A DNA stretch of 64,000 nucleotides from Flavobacteriales bacterium (GCA_016710965.1 JADJTW010000031.1:496001-560000), one strand, 5' to 3'; positions 1-8,279 are shown, numbered from the stretch's first letter. The notes: generated from the letters alone by a model not told the origin. Made by a program: numbers and translations.

Positions 1-350
1 GGCAGCAAGCGGTCTTCGTTCATGGCCGAGAACTGCTGGAATTTCTCGAAGGCCCAGCGCCGCGCCGCGCCAATGCCCGTCGTAGGGCTTACCGTATCGG
101 AGTATGTGTGCCGCGTTCCGAATCCGACGATGCGCTCCAAGTGTGCGCGCAGTGAATCAGGCTTCACCTCGGTCCGCAGGGCACAGAGGATCTCCTCATG
201 GTCCTCGATCACGGTGGTCGCCGCATAGTCCGCGGGATCATGCAGGCCTTTCATGGCTTGCAGCGCGGCGGCATCGGTGCAAACGATGTTGCTGAACTGG
301 GCCCGCGCGATCGTCGCACATAGCAAAACGAAGAAGAGCATGGAACGCAT
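1..350 (-). CDS. M28-family zinc peptidase, N-terminal part (runs off the left edge)
   Basis: Reading the minus strand from an ATG at 350 gives an open frame to the window edge. It starts with a typical signal peptide (MRSMLFFVLLCATIARA, then Q), so the product is exported. About 80 residues in comes the FGTRHTYSDT segment followed by GIGAARRWAFEKFQ, which is characteristic of the N-terminal region of secreted M28 aminopeptidases, just ahead of the catalytic domain. The zinc-binding residues lie outside the window, so activity cannot be judged. The gene is divergent from the radical SAM gene at 423. An in-frame ATG at 341 is an alternative start but would shorten the signal peptide. The family call rests on the recognised motif and context only. 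Confidence 0.72.
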   Translation of the reverse strand, partial: MRSMLFFVLLCATIARAQFSNIVCTDAAALQAMKGLHDPADYAATTVIEDHEEILCALRTEVKPDSLRAHLERIVGFGTRHTYSDTVSPTTGIGAARRWAFEKFQQFSAMNEDRLL

Positions 351-369
351 GATGGTTGGGATCGGATGG

Positions 370-377
370 GGAAGGTA
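370..377 (-). promoter_or_regulatory. Putative -7 box (TACCTTCC) for the M28 peptidase gene
   Basis: The minus strand carries TACCTTCC 19 bases before the ATG at 350. It resembles the Bacteroidota TAnnTTTG -7 box seen before other genes here, with two mismatches. No clear -33 TTG was found. Confidence 0.25.
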
Positions 378-409
378 GCCACCCGGACGTGTCACCTGCG
401 TCATGGCTC

Positions 410-417
410 TACCTTGC
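410..417 (+). promoter_or_regulatory. Putative -7 box (TACCTTGC) for the radical SAM gene
   Basis: TACCTTGC ends 5 bases before the ATG at 423, the same very short spacing seen at several other genes in this window. It supports 423 rather than 366 as the start. Confidence 0.3.
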
Positions 418-422
418 CGCCC

Positions 423-1445
423 ATGTTCGCCCGCACACGCGATGCCCGCGAGTGGAGCCGCAAGGCCACACCCCGCCGCCTGCGCAATGCGGCCGGTTTG
501 TGGACGAGCTACCAACGTGCCAAGCGAACCAAGGATCCACGCATCGGAGGCATGCCGTTCAGCATCAGCTTCGAGCCCACTACAGCGTGCAACCTGCGCT
601 GCCCCGAATGCCCGAGCGGCCTGCGCAGCTTCACGCGCCCAACGGGGAACTTGAAGCAGGACCTCTTCACGCGCGTGATCGATGAACTAGCGCCGGACCT
701 GTGGGCGCTCACCTTCTATTTCCAAGGTGAACCGTACATCAATCCCGGCTTCCTGGACATGGTGCGCATCGCCAGCGAGCGAGGCCTTTACACGGCAACG
801 AGCACCAACGCGCACTTCCTCACAGAGGCGAAGGCGGAAGAAACTGTTCGTAGCGGCCTATCGCGCCTGATCATCTCGCTCGACGGCACCGATCAGGAAA
901 CCTATTCCGCCTATCGCAAGGAAGGAGAGCTGTCGAAGGTGATCGAAGGTGCCGAGCGGATCATTCGTTGGAAGAAGAAGTTGAAGAGCCTTACACCCCA
1001 TGTGGTGTTCCAATTCCTGGTGGTGAAACCGAACGAACACCAGATCCCGGAAGCGCGGGCGTTGGCGAAGCTCATGGGCGTGGATGACCTCTGGTTGAAG
1101 ACCGCGCAGATCTACGCTCCGAAGGATGATCACCCGTTGATCCCCACGCAGGACCGGTATGCGCGTTACCGGCGAAACGCATCAGGGGTCTGGGAAGTGA
1201 AGAACAAACTGGAGGACAACTGCTGGAAGATGTGGCACAGTTGCGTGATCACATGGGATGGACGCGTGGTGCCCTGCTGCTTCGACAAGGATGCGCATCA
1301 TGTGCTCGGCGACCTGCGCACGCACACATTCCGGGAGCTATGGCATAGCGAGGCGTACAACGTCTTCAGGGCATCGTTGCTGAAGTCGCGCAGCAGCGTC
1401 GAGATGTGCAGGAATTGCAGCGAAGGGAGCCCGGTTTGGGCCTAG
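423..1445 (+). CDS. Radical SAM/SPASM domain protein
   Basis: A 340-residue radical SAM enzyme. The CxxxCxxC cluster motif appears as CNLRCPEC about 55 residues in, after a basic N-terminus. A core with the usual GEPYINP segment follows, and the C-terminal SPASM-like region has CVITWDGRVVPCC and a final CRNC, suggesting at least one auxiliary Fe-S cluster. The substrate is unknown; relatives mature peptides or modify cofactors, but no precursor peptide gene is visible beside it. An upstream in-frame ATG at 366 would add 19 residues without family character, and a -7-like box at 410-417 fits the start chosen here. The stop overlaps the convergent frr stop by 4 bases. Confidence 0.8.
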   Translation: MFARTRDAREWSRKATPRRLRNAAGLWTSYQRAKRTKDPRIGGMPFSISFEPTTACNLRCPECPSGLRSFTRPTGNLKQDLFTRVIDELAPDLWALTFYFQGEPYINPGFLDMVRIASERGLYTATSTNAHFLTEAKAEETVRSGLSRLIISLDGTDQETYSAYRKEGELSKVIEGAERIIRWKKKLKSLTPHVVFQFLVVKPNEHQIPEARALAKLMGVDDLWLKTAQIYAPKDDHPLIPTQDRYARYRRNASGVWEVKNKLEDNCWKMWHSCVITWDGRVVPCCFDKDAHHVLGDLRTHTFRELWHSEAYNVFRASLLKSRSSVEMCRNCSEGSPVWA

Positions 1446-2002
1446 ACCTTCATGATATCCTTCTCCTTCAGCGCCAGCAGGTCGTCCGCCTTCTTGTTGT
1501 AGGTGCCGGTGAGCTTTTCGATCTGGCCTTCAAGGTCCTTGGCGTGGTCCTCGGGCAGGCCTTCCTTCTTGGCGGCCTTGATCGTATCCATGGCCTTCTG
1601 CCTGCCCGTGCGGATGCCCACCTTGGCATGCTCCAACTCCGCATGCGCGGTCCGTACCAGCGCTTTGCGTCGCTCCTCGGTCAGCATCGGCACATGGATG
1701 ATCACGCTCTCGCCGTTGTTGCTCGGGTTGAAGCCGAGGTTGGCGCCGATGATGGCCTTCTCGATGGGATCGATCATCTTCTTCTCCCAAGGCTTCACGA
1801 ACAGGGTGCGCGAATCACCTGTGTTGATGCCAGCCACCTGCGAAAGGGGGACCATCTGGCCGTAATAGTCCACACGGACACCTTCGAGCATCATGGGATT
1901 GGCGGCGCCAGCACGCACCTTGGTCAGCTCGATTTCCAGGTGCTCAACAGCTTTGCGCATATGCTCCTCGCACTGTTTGATCGTGGCAGCGGTATCTGTC
2001 AT
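1442..2002 (-). CDS. frr: Ribosome recycling factor
   Basis: The 186-residue product has the full length and charged helical character of RRF, which splits post-termination ribosomes together with EF-G. Recognisable segments are the N-terminal KAVEHLEIELTKVRAG, the central PWEKKMIDPIEKAI and the region VIIHVPMLTEERRK. It follows pyrH by 58 bases in the conserved pyrH-frr order. A possible promoter of its own (TATTTTCG, 2021-2028) lies in that gap. Cytoplasmic. Confidence 0.97.
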   Translation of the reverse strand: MTDTAATIKQCEEHMRKAVEHLEIELTKVRAGAANPMMLEGVRVDYYGQMVPLSQVAGINTGDSRTLFVKPWEKKMIDPIEKAIIGANLGFNPSNNGESVIIHVPMLTEERRKALVRTAHAELEHAKVGIRTGRQKAMDTIKAAKKEGLPEDHAKDLEGQIEKLTGTYNKKADDLLALKEKDIMKV

Positions 2003-2020
2003 GGCAATGGGATCGGAGGC

Positions 2021-2028
2021 CGAAAATA
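2021..2028 (-). promoter_or_regulatory. Putative -7 box (TATTTTCG) upstream of frr
   Basis: The minus strand reads TATTTTCG 18 bases before the frr ATG, inside the pyrH-frr gap. It fits TAnnTTTG with one mismatch. No convincing -33 element was seen, so frr may also be co-transcribed with pyrH. Confidence 0.3.
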
Positions 2029-2060
2029 ACTGAACGGGAACGTTGGCGAATGGCGTCGGG

Positions 2061-2774
2061 TCAAACCTCCACCAGGGTGCCCACGCGCTCGCCTGCCAGG
2101 AGCCGGGAGAGGTTGCCCGGCTTGTTCATGTCGAAGACGATGATGGGCAGGGCATTCTCGCGGCATAGCGTGAAGGCGGTCATATCCATCACACTAAGGC
2201 CTTTGTGGTACACCTCGGCGAATGTGATGCGGTCGTACTTGGTGGCGTTCTTGTCCTTCTCGGGATCAGCCGTGTAGATGCCATCCACCCGGGTTCCTTT
2301 GAGGATCACATCGGCCTCGATCTCGATGGCACGCAACGAAGCAGCAGTGTCCGTGGTGAAGTAGGGATTACCGGTGCCGGCACCGAAGATCACGATGCGG
2401 CCCTTCTCCAGGTGACGCACCGCGCGACGTCGGATGAAAGGTTCAGCGATGGTATCCATCTTGATCGCGCTCAGCAGTCTTGTGTTGTGGCCGTGATGCT
2501 CCAATGCGCTCTGAAGGGCCAGCGAGTTGATCATGGTGGCCAGCATGCCCATGTGGTCGCCCTGCACCCGGTCGATGCCGTTGCCTTCGGCCTGCATGCC
2601 CCTGTAGATGTTGCCACCACCGATGACCACGGCCACCTGCACGCCTTGCTTCACGATGGTGCTGATCTCTTCGGCGTACTGGTCCAGACGCTTGCTGTCG
2701 AGGCCGTAGGACTGGTCGCCCATGAGGCTTTCGCCGGAGAGCTTCAGGAGGATGCGCTTGTAGGTATTGGCCAT
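2061..2774 (-). CDS. pyrH: UMP kinase
   Basis: The 237-residue product starts MANTYKRILLKLSGESLMG, the standard UMP kinase opening, so the ATG at 2774 is preferred over a codon 6 residues upstream. It phosphorylates UMP to UDP with ATP as a hexameric amino-acid-kinase-fold enzyme in the cytoplasm. The nucleotide-binding VVIGGGNIYRG and the GTGNPYFTTDTAA segment are present. The gene lies between the tsf terminator (2794-2825) and frr. Confidence 0.97.
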   Translation of the reverse strand: MANTYKRILLKLSGESLMGDQSYGLDSKRLDQYAEEISTIVKQGVQVAVVIGGGNIYRGMQAEGNGIDRVQGDHMGMLATMINSLALQSALEHHGHNTRLLSAIKMDTIAEPFIRRRAVRHLEKGRIVIFGAGTGNPYFTTDTAASLRAIEIEADVILKGTRVDGIYTADPEKDKNATKYDRITFAEVYHKGLSVMDMTAFTLCRENALPIIVFDMNKPGNLSRLLAGERVGTLVEV

Positions 2775-2793
2775 GATGGGGGTTCGGCCCAAA

Positions 2794-2825
2794 GGAAAAG
2801 AAAAAGGGAGGCGTTGCGGCCTCCC
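2794..2825 (-). terminator. Rho-independent terminator after tsf
   Basis: A perfect 7-bp stem (GGGAGGC/GCCTCCC, loop GTTGCG, 2806-2825) is followed on the minus strand by a T-rich tract (2794-2805). It lies 25 bases past the tsf stop and ends the rplM-rpsI-rpsB-tsf unit before pyrH. Confidence 0.8.
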
Positions 2826-2850
2826 CTGTCCCTTTGGTTGCTGGTGTGCA

Positions 2851-3681
2851 TCAGACAGTGAGCGAGTGGCGCTTGAAGCCGGTGACCGCGAGGTCCTTGT
2901 CCGCGCTCTTCACGTACTGCTCCACGTTGAGCTTGTTATCCTTGATGAATTCCTGGGCGAGCAGGGTGCTCTCCTTGAAGAACTTGTTGAGGCGGCCCAT
3001 GGCGATCTTCTCGGCCATGTCCACGGGCTTGCCCTCCTGGATCGCCAGCTCCTTGCCGATCTCGATCTCCTTGTCGATCACGTTCTGGGGCGTGGTCTCC
3101 TTGCTGAGCGCGATCGGACCCATGGCGGCAACCTGCATGGCCACGTCCTTCGCGACGGTCTCAAAGCCGGTCTTGTTGAGGCCCACCAGGCTCCCAACCT
3201 TGTTGCCGGGGTGGTTGTAGGCGTACACGAACTCGGCGGTCAGCAGGTGGCATGCGCTCACTTCGATCTTCTCGCCGATCACTCCGGTCTGCTCGATGAG
3301 CTTCTCAGCGATGGTCAGGCCATTGCTGTCATAAGCCATCGCCTTCAGCGCATCCACGCTATCGGCGTTCTTCTCCAGCGCGATGCTGGTGATGCGATTG
3401 GCCATGGCGCCGAAGTCCGCGTTCTTGGCCACGAAGTCGGTTTCGCAGTTGGTGCATACCAGCACGCCGCGTTTCCCATCGGCACTGGTGAGGCCAATGA
3501 CCTGGCCTTCGCTGGCGTCGCGGTCGGCTCGCTTACTGGCCACCTTCTGGCCCTTCTTGCGCAGGATGTCGATGGCGGCATCGAAGTCGCCATTGGCCTC
3601 GGTCAGGGCCTGCTTGCAATCCATCATGCCCGCGCCGGTGATCTGGCGCAGCTTGTTCACATCAGCGGCGGTAATTGCCAT
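2851..3681 (-). CDS. tsf: Elongation factor Ts
   Basis: This 276-residue product is the nucleotide exchange factor for EF-Tu. It opens with the UBA-like helix MAITAADVNKLRQITGAGMMDCK. A CxxC pair (VCTNCETDF) and the EF-Tu contact region follow; the C-terminal QEFIKDNKLNVEQYVK segment is typical of the long EF-Ts form. An ATG three codons upstream (3690) is an alternative start. The gene follows rpsB by about 70 bases in the universal rpsB-tsf pair and is closed by the terminator at 2794-2825. Confidence 0.97.
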   Translation of the reverse strand: MAITAADVNKLRQITGAGMMDCKQALTEANGDFDAAIDILRKKGQKVASKRADRDASEGQVIGLTSADGKRGVLVCTNCETDFVAKNADFGAMANRITSIALEKNADSVDALKAMAYDSNGLTIAEKLIEQTGVIGEKIEVSACHLLTAEFVYAYNHPGNKVGSLVGLNKTGFETVAKDVAMQVAAMGPIALSKETTPQNVIDKEIEIGKELAIQEGKPVDMAEKIAMGRLNKFFKESTLLAQEFIKDNKLNVEQYVKSADKDLAVTGFKRHSLTV

Positions 3682-3753
3682 GGTGCTCATAGTTGGGTGG
3701 TTGGGATGGTCGGGGCAGGAGGCGTCCCGCCCTACCGATCGTTGTGCTTCGGA

Positions 3754-4578
3754 TCAGGCGTTCTCCTCGGTGCTGTCCGCAGCCGGCTCTTCAGCAACCA
3801 CGGCGGCAGCGACTTCCTCGGTGGCGGCAGGCGTCTCGGGCGCTTCGGCCGCTTCCTCTTCGCCTCCTTCGTCCACTGCGGTCTTATCGTTCTTGCGCTC
3901 CTCCATGCCCTCGTTGATCGCAGCGATCATGGTATCAACGATGAGTTCGATGCTCTTGGTGGCATCGTCGTTGGCCGGGATGGGGAAGTCGATGAGCGTG
4001 GGATCGCTGTTGGTATCCACCATCGCGAACGTGGGGATGTTGAGCTTGCGGGCCTCGGCCACCGCGATATGCTCCTTCACGATGTCCACGATGAACAGTG
4101 CGCTTGGCAGACGGGTGAGGTCGGCGATCGACCCGAGGTTCTTCTCCATCTTCTCGCGCTGGCGGCTCACTTGCAGGCGCTCGCGCTTGCTCATGTTCTG
4201 GAACGTGCCGTCCGTCTTCATCCGGTCGATGGTCGCCATCTTCTTGATGGTGCGGCGGATGGTGCCGAAGTTGGTGAGCATGCCACCGCTCCAACGCTCG
4301 GTCACGTACGGCATGCCGGTGGCCTTCACCTTCTCGGTAACGATGTCCTTCGCCTGTTTCTTGGTGGCCACGAAGAGCACCTTCTTGCCGCTGCGGGCAA
4401 TGTTCTTCATCGCAGCAGCAGCCTCCTCCAGCTTGGCGCCGGTCTTGTTCAGGTCGATGATGTGGATCCCCTTCTTCTCCCCGAAGATGTAGGGAGCCAT
4501 GTTGGGGTTCCACTTGCGGCGCAGGTGGCCGAAATGCACGCCGGCCTCGAGCAGGCGGTCGAATTCGATACGAGCCAT
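3754..4578 (-). CDS. rpsB: 30S ribosomal protein S2
   Basis: This 274-residue S2 has the canonical start ARIEFDRLLEAGVHFGHLRRKWNP and the downstream segment WSGGMLTNFGTIR. S2 binds the back of the 30S head-body junction. The last 40 or so residues are an acidic, alanine- and glutamate-rich tail (EEEAAEAPETPAATEEVAAA and so on) beyond the usual S2 core of about 230 residues. Such tails occur in some Bacteroidota S2 proteins. It is followed directly by tsf. Confidence 0.97.
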   Translation of the reverse strand: MARIEFDRLLEAGVHFGHLRRKWNPNMAPYIFGEKKGIHIIDLNKTGAKLEEAAAAMKNIARSGKKVLFVATKKQAKDIVTEKVKATGMPYVTERWSGGMLTNFGTIRRTIKKMATIDRMKTDGTFQNMSKRERLQVSRQREKMEKNLGSIADLTRLPSALFIVDIVKEHIAVAEARKLNIPTFAMVDTNSDPTLIDFPIPANDDATKSIELIVDTMIAAINEGMEERKNDKTAVDEGGEEEAAEAPETPAATEEVAAAVVAEEPAADSTEENA

Positions 4579-4686
4579 TTTCCTCTTGTTTGTTCACTTT
4601 CCTTGTTCCCGTTGACACAGGCATCCTGATGGTAGCCACCGTGAGGTGAGTCCGTCCGGATTGGATCCTGAACAAGCGCAGGGACC

Positions 4687-5073
4687 TTAACGCTTGCTGA
4701 ATTGGTAGCGCTTGCGCGCCTTCTTGCGTCCGAACTTCTTCCGTTCCACCGCGCGTGGGTCACGGGTCATCAGTTCCTCGGCCTTCAATTTCGGCTTGTG
4801 GTCGGCGTCGATCTTCACCAAGGCGCGGGCGATGCCCAAGCGCACGGCATCCACCTGTCCGGTGATCCCGCCGCCATCGACGGTGGCCGTCACATCGTAC
4901 TTGCCCACGGTATCGGTGAGCTTGAAGGGTTGCTGCAGCTTGAACTGCTGCATGGTGATGGGGAAATACTCCTTGCTGTCGCGGCCGTTCACCGTGATGC
5001 TGCCCTTGCCGTCCTTGAGGACCACGCGGGCGATGGAGGTCTTGCGGCGACCGAGGCTGTTGATAGTGGCCAT
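4687..5073 (-). CDS. rpsI: 30S ribosomal protein S9
   Basis: This 128-residue S9 starts MATINSLGRRKTSIARVVLKDG and ends with the basic tail KKFGRKKARKRYQFSKR whose final arginine reaches the P-site tRNA. The ATG lies one base after the rplM stop codon, giving the conserved rplM-rpsI pair. The 108-base gap before rpsB shows no clear terminator. Confidence 0.97.
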   Translation of the reverse strand: MATINSLGRRKTSIARVVLKDGKGSITVNGRDSKEYFPITMQQFKLQQPFKLTDTVGKYDVTATVDGGGITGQVDAVRLGIARALVKIDADHKPKLKAEELMTRDPRAVERKKFGRKKARKRYQFSKR

Positions 5074-5074
5074 C

Positions 5075-5503
5075 TTACTTGAGCGTGTTCAGGTCGAAGT
5101 TGCGGGGCTTCTGGGCGGCGTGGTCGTGGCTGTTGCCCACCACAACGTGCAGGTTGTTGAAGAGCCTGCGGCCCAATCGGTTCTTGGGAAGCATGCCGCG
5201 AACAGCGATCTCCACCAAGGCTTCGGGCTTCCGGGCCTTGAGGTCGACAGCTTTCTCGCGGGTTTGCCCACCGGGATAGAGGCTGTAGCGCTGGTACTCC
5301 TTGTCGGCCATCTTGGTGCCGGTCAGGCGCACCTTGTCTGCGTTGATCACGATCACCTGGTCGCCGCAGTTCACATGCGGGGTGAAGGTGGGCTTGTGCT
5401 TGCCGCGAACGAGCATGGCCACTTTGCTGGCCAGCCGTCCAAGGACTTCGTTCTCAGCATCCACGAGCAGCCATTCCTGCTGCACGGTGGCCTTGTTGGC
5501 CAT
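5075..5503 (-). CDS. rplM: 50S ribosomal protein L13
   Basis: A 142-residue L13, an early-assembly 50S protein. The start MANKATVQQEWLLVDAENEVLGRLAS was chosen because it matches L13, while 45 further in-frame codons upstream have no family character and cover the promoter. Conserved segments include GDQVIVINADKVRLTG and GMLPKNRLGRRLFNNLHVV. It is the first gene of the rplM-rpsI-rpsB-tsf unit. Confidence 0.97.
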   Translation of the reverse strand: MANKATVQQEWLLVDAENEVLGRLASKVAMLVRGKHKPTFTPHVNCGDQVIVINADKVRLTGTKMADKEYQRYSLYPGGQTREKAVDLKARKPEALVEIAVRGMLPKNRLGRRLFNNLHVVVGNSHDHAAQKPRNFDLNTLK

Positions 5504-5573
5504 GCTGGTGATGTGGGTGGTAGATGCCACGATACTGCGGGTTGAGAGGGTATAGGTCCCTGAAAACGGGCTG

Positions 5574-5606
5574 CGAATATAGATGCTTATTCCCGAAACG
5601 AACAAA
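5574..5606 (-). promoter_or_regulatory. Promoter of the rplM operon
   Basis: On the minus strand TTTG (5603-5606) and TATATTCG (5574-5581) are separated by 21 bases, matching the Bacteroidota TTTG / TAnnTTTG pair with one mismatch. This implies a leader of about 65 nucleotides, long enough for autoregulation by a ribosomal protein. Confidence 0.5.
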
Positions 5607-5643
5607 GCCCTGTTCATGCCTGCCACGCACACGGCCATGCCGA

Positions 5644-6834
5644 TCAGAGCACCCCCAAGGCCTTGCCCACCTTGCCGAAGGCGGCCAGGGCTTGGTCGAT
5701 ATGGGCTTCGGTGTGGGCCGCGCTCAGTTGCACCCTGATCCGGGCGGTGTCCTTGGGCACCACTGGGTAGAAGAAGCCGATGACGTAGATCCCTTCCTTC
5801 AGCAGCTCATCAGCCATCACTTGGCTGAGCTTGGCATCACCCAGCATCACGGGGACAATGGCCGCCCCGGCGCCGCGGGTCTTGAAACCCATCTTCTCGA
5901 TGCCCGAGCGGAAGCGCTCGACGTTCTTCTCCAGCCGGTCGCGCAATTCGGTGCTGCCGCTGAGAAGGTCGATGACCTTGATGGACGCGCCCACGATCGA
6001 GGGGGCCAGGGAGTTGCTGAACAGGTAGGGCCGACTGCGCTGGCGCAGCAATTCGATGATCTCCTTGCGGCCGGTGGTGTAACCGCCCATGGCACCTCCG
6101 AGCGCTTTGCCCAGCGTACCCGTGATGATGTCGACACGGCCGGAAACGCCGCAATGCTCCACGCTCCCCCGGCCGGTCTTCCCGATGAAGCCCGCCGCAT
6201 GGCACTCATCCACCATCACCAGTGCGTCGTATTTGTCCGCCAGGTCGCATACGCCCTTGAGGTCGGCAATGATGCCATCCATGCTGAATACACCATCGGT
6301 GACTACGATGATGTGGCGGGCACCATCGGCACGAGCGGTCTTCAGCTGCACCTCCAGGTCCGCCATGTCGTTGTTGGCGTAGCGATACCGCATGGCTTTG
6401 CAAAGCCGCACCCCATCGATGATGCTCGCGTGGTTGAGCGCGTCACTGATGATCGCGTCGCCTTCCCCCAGCAATGGCTCGAATACACCACCGTTGGCAT
6501 CGAAGCAGGCGGCGTAGAGAATGGTGTCTTCGGTGCCGTGGAATGCAGCGAGCTTCTGTTCCAATTCCTTGTGGATGTCCTGGGTGCCGCAGATGAAGCG
6601 CACGCTGCTCATGCCATACCCATGGCGGTCCAGTGCAGCATGCGCGGCGGCGGCGACATCGGGGTGGGAACTGAGGCCGAGGTAGTTGTTCGCGCAGAAG
6701 TTGAGGACTGGCTTGCCATTCACGATGATCTCCGCGCCCTGTTCGCTGGTGATGACGCGTTCGCGCTTGAAGAGACCGGCGTCGTCGATGGATCTCAGTT
6801 CATCGGTGAGGTGCTGCCTTATGCTACCGTACAT
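5644..6834 (-). CDS. kbl: Glycine C-acetyltransferase (2-amino-3-ketobutyrate CoA ligase)
   Basis: A 396-residue alpha-oxoamine synthase of the fold-type I PLP enzymes. The pyridoxal-phosphate lysine is in TGTLGKALGG (Lys243), preceded by the DECHAAGFIGKTGRG cofactor loop. The length and the opening YGSIRQHLTDELRSIDDAGLFKRER match Kbl, which cleaves 2-amino-3-oxobutyrate with CoA to glycine and acetyl-CoA in threonine breakdown. No threonine dehydrogenase gene is adjacent. Serine palmitoyltransferase and 8-amino-7-oxononanoate synthase share the fold, but the N-terminus favours Kbl. Confidence 0.92.
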   Translation of the reverse strand: MYGSIRQHLTDELRSIDDAGLFKRERVITSEQGAEIIVNGKPVLNFCANNYLGLSSHPDVAAAAHAALDRHGYGMSSVRFICGTQDIHKELEQKLAAFHGTEDTILYAACFDANGGVFEPLLGEGDAIISDALNHASIIDGVRLCKAMRYRYANNDMADLEVQLKTARADGARHIIVVTDGVFSMDGIIADLKGVCDLADKYDALVMVDECHAAGFIGKTGRGSVEHCGVSGRVDIITGTLGKALGGAMGGYTTGRKEIIELLRQRSRPYLFSNSLAPSIVGASIKVIDLLSGSTELRDRLEKNVERFRSGIEKMGFKTRGAGAAIVPVMLGDAKLSQVMADELLKEGIYVIGFFYPVVPKDTARIRVQLSAAHTEAHIDQALAAFGKVGKALGVL

Positions 6835-6856
6835 GGTGTTGGGCTGAAGATGGCCG

Positions 6857-6864
6857 CGAATGTA
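6857..6864 (-). promoter_or_regulatory. Putative -7 box (TACATTCG) upstream of kbl
   Basis: TACATTCG on the minus strand lies 22 bases before the kbl ATG in the divergent kbl/CPBP intergenic region. A matching -33 element is not evident. Confidence 0.35.
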
Positions 6865-6956
6865 GCCGGGCGTGGCGTGGCCATGGAGCGTGGGACTCTG
6901 GCCAGCCCACTAACAATGCTTTGTCGGCAGTCCGAGGTCCAAATGCGCTTGTAAGG

Positions 6957-6988
6957 TTGACCACGAGGGGGACCTTCATCTAGCTTCG
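6957..6988 (+). promoter_or_regulatory. Promoter of the CPBP-family gene
   Basis: TTG (6957-6959), a 21-base spacer and TAGCTTCG (6981-6988) lie 19 bases before the ATG at 7008. The spacing equals that at rplM, which supports the call. Confidence 0.42.
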
Positions 6989-7007
6989 CCGACGTTTCAT
7001 CGTAGCC

Positions 7008-7922
7008 ATGAGGAGGCTCGTCGCAAAGTATCCTGTGCTGGTCTTCGTGCTGCTCACGCTCGGCTATCAATTCGGCGTCGTTTGGATCGTGAAGTCGATG
7101 GTGACCGAAGGCGCGCATCTGCATTCGAGCAAGGCGGCTTGGATGGTCTTCCGCATGCGCGTGTTCGGGCCGCTCGTCTTCGCCATTGCGCTCACGTGGT
7201 ATCTCGAAGGTCGCGACGGCTTGCGAAAGCTCTTCGGCGCATTCCTTCACTGGCGCGTGCCTCTAAGGTGGTACGCCTTGGGCTTAGGCTGGAAGTTCAT
7301 GTTCACCTATGTCGGGGTTGGTGCCCTGGTCTTGGTCGGGGCCAAGGCATGGCCTGGTTGGGTGGTGCATGATTTCTTCGGGGGCGATTTCTCCAACTTG
7401 AAGCACTGGCTGTCTAACCTGGGCTTCATCGTGGGGATCGCCATCGTAGAAGAAACAGCATGGTTGAAATTCTGCGTGACACGCATGCAGCAACGCTGGT
7501 CTGCGCTGGCTTCCTGCCTGATCATCGGTGTTTCGTGGGGCTTGTGGTACCTGCCCATGCTGCTGATCGGTGAGGGCGTGCCCGACGGCTATCCTTGGCA
7601 CATGTTCCTGATGAGCATGGTTGCGCTTACCATTTTCCTGAGCTGGACATACAACATGACGCGCAGCGGGGTGATCCTTCTGATCATGCAGGTCGTAAGC
7701 AATTGCGCCTTCTTCATCCTTCCCGTACTGCCCGCTTGGTGGCACGGCGACGCCACCTTCATCAACGCGTTCGTTGCGGTGAACGTGCTCTCGGCCATTT
7801 CTATCGTGCTCATTTTCGGGTGGCGGGAGCTGGGAACCGGTCGGCGTGCCCGGTGGGACGAAATCGGCGTAGAGGATGAATCCTTGGCCGAGGAAGACCA
7901 GGCGGAAATGCAGCGGGCCTGA
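7008..7922 (+). CDS. CPBP (CAAX/Abi) family membrane protein, probably without protease activity
   Basis: A 304-residue protein with about eight hydrophobic segments and an acidic C-terminal tail. The CPBP fold is visible from the IVEETAWLKF segment near residue 145 (motif 1, normally EExxxR), the SWGLWYLPM segment (motif 2, normally FxxxH) and the late IMQVVSN segment (motif 3, normally with His). Only the Glu pair of motif 1 remains: Arg is replaced, and both expected metal-ligand histidines are Tyr and Gln. The fold is therefore clear but proteolysis looks unlikely. Related non-catalytic members have scaffold or unknown roles. It sits alone between kbl and the remnant at 7927. Confidence 0.72.
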   Translation: MRRLVAKYPVLVFVLLTLGYQFGVVWIVKSMVTEGAHLHSSKAAWMVFRMRVFGPLVFAIALTWYLEGRDGLRKLFGAFLHWRVPLRWYALGLGWKFMFTYVGVGALVLVGAKAWPGWVVHDFFGGDFSNLKHWLSNLGFIVGIAIVEETAWLKFCVTRMQQRWSALASCLIIGVSWGLWYLPMLLIGEGVPDGYPWHMFLMSMVALTIFLSWTYNMTRSGVILLIMQVVSNCAFFILPVLPAWWHGDATFINAFVAVNVLSAISIVLIFGWRELGTGRRARWDEIGVEDESLAEEDQAEMQRA

Positions 7923-7926
7923 GCGA

Positions 7927-8181
7927 TCAGAGCGCCACGAGCATCCCGGCAGCCATTGCCAACATCGGCGGGTCCTCGATGATGGTGACCGTGCTCATCG
8001 GCAGATCGAAGACTGTGCCCTGGCAGGCGCATTGGATCCGCTGCTTGTTGAACACGGCGCGCAGCACACCAAGCGAGCTGAAACCCACGATGACGATAGT
8101 GGCGATGTTCAATCCTGCGCTGTCGGCGCGGGGCAGTTCAACGAGCGTTTCAGGAAGTGCCGCCAATCGCGAACGACCCAT
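7927..8181 (-). pseudogene. MauE/DoxX-like membrane protein, C-terminal remnant
   Basis: The minus-strand frame encodes 84 residues. From about residue 23 on it resembles the C-terminal half of small MauE/DoxX-type redox membrane proteins of Bacteroidota: two hydrophobic stretches around a short loop with the CAC motif (KQRIQCACQGTVFDLPMS). Full-length relatives, as I remember them, have about 150 residues and four membrane helices. Here the first half is missing, and the first 20 residues have no membrane character. It may be a decayed gene, or a short functional protein starting at 8181. The family assignment is from memory of the motif, not from a search. Confidence 0.45.
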
Positions 8182-8240
8182 GCCCCTTCCGGCGAGGGCT
8201 CAGCCATTAACGGAATGCGTAGTGGTTGACGAGCTTATAC

Positions 8241-8260
8241 GTCGAGGGGTCGGCCTCGAC
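8241..8260. repeat. Perfect small hairpin downstream of the cupin gene
   Basis: GTCGAGG and CCTCGAC form a 7-bp stem around a 6-base loop, 20 bases past the cupin_8 stop. No T-run follows on the minus strand, so it is at best a weak terminator or an mRNA 3' end stabiliser. Confidence 0.35.
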
Positions 8261-8279
8261 AGTGCCTGGCCTCGAGGGC

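Noticed and set aside
2767..4629. A 620-codon plus-strand open frame
   Set aside because: It lies wholly opposite tsf and rpsB, which are certain; the open frame is a by-product of high GC.
4579..4686. A possible promoter or terminator between rpsI and rpsB
   Set aside because: No stem-loop with T-run and no TAnnTTTG box of acceptable quality was found; co-transcription is simpler.
5524..6954. A 476-codon plus-strand open frame
   Set aside because: It is antisense to kbl and has no recognisable protein features.
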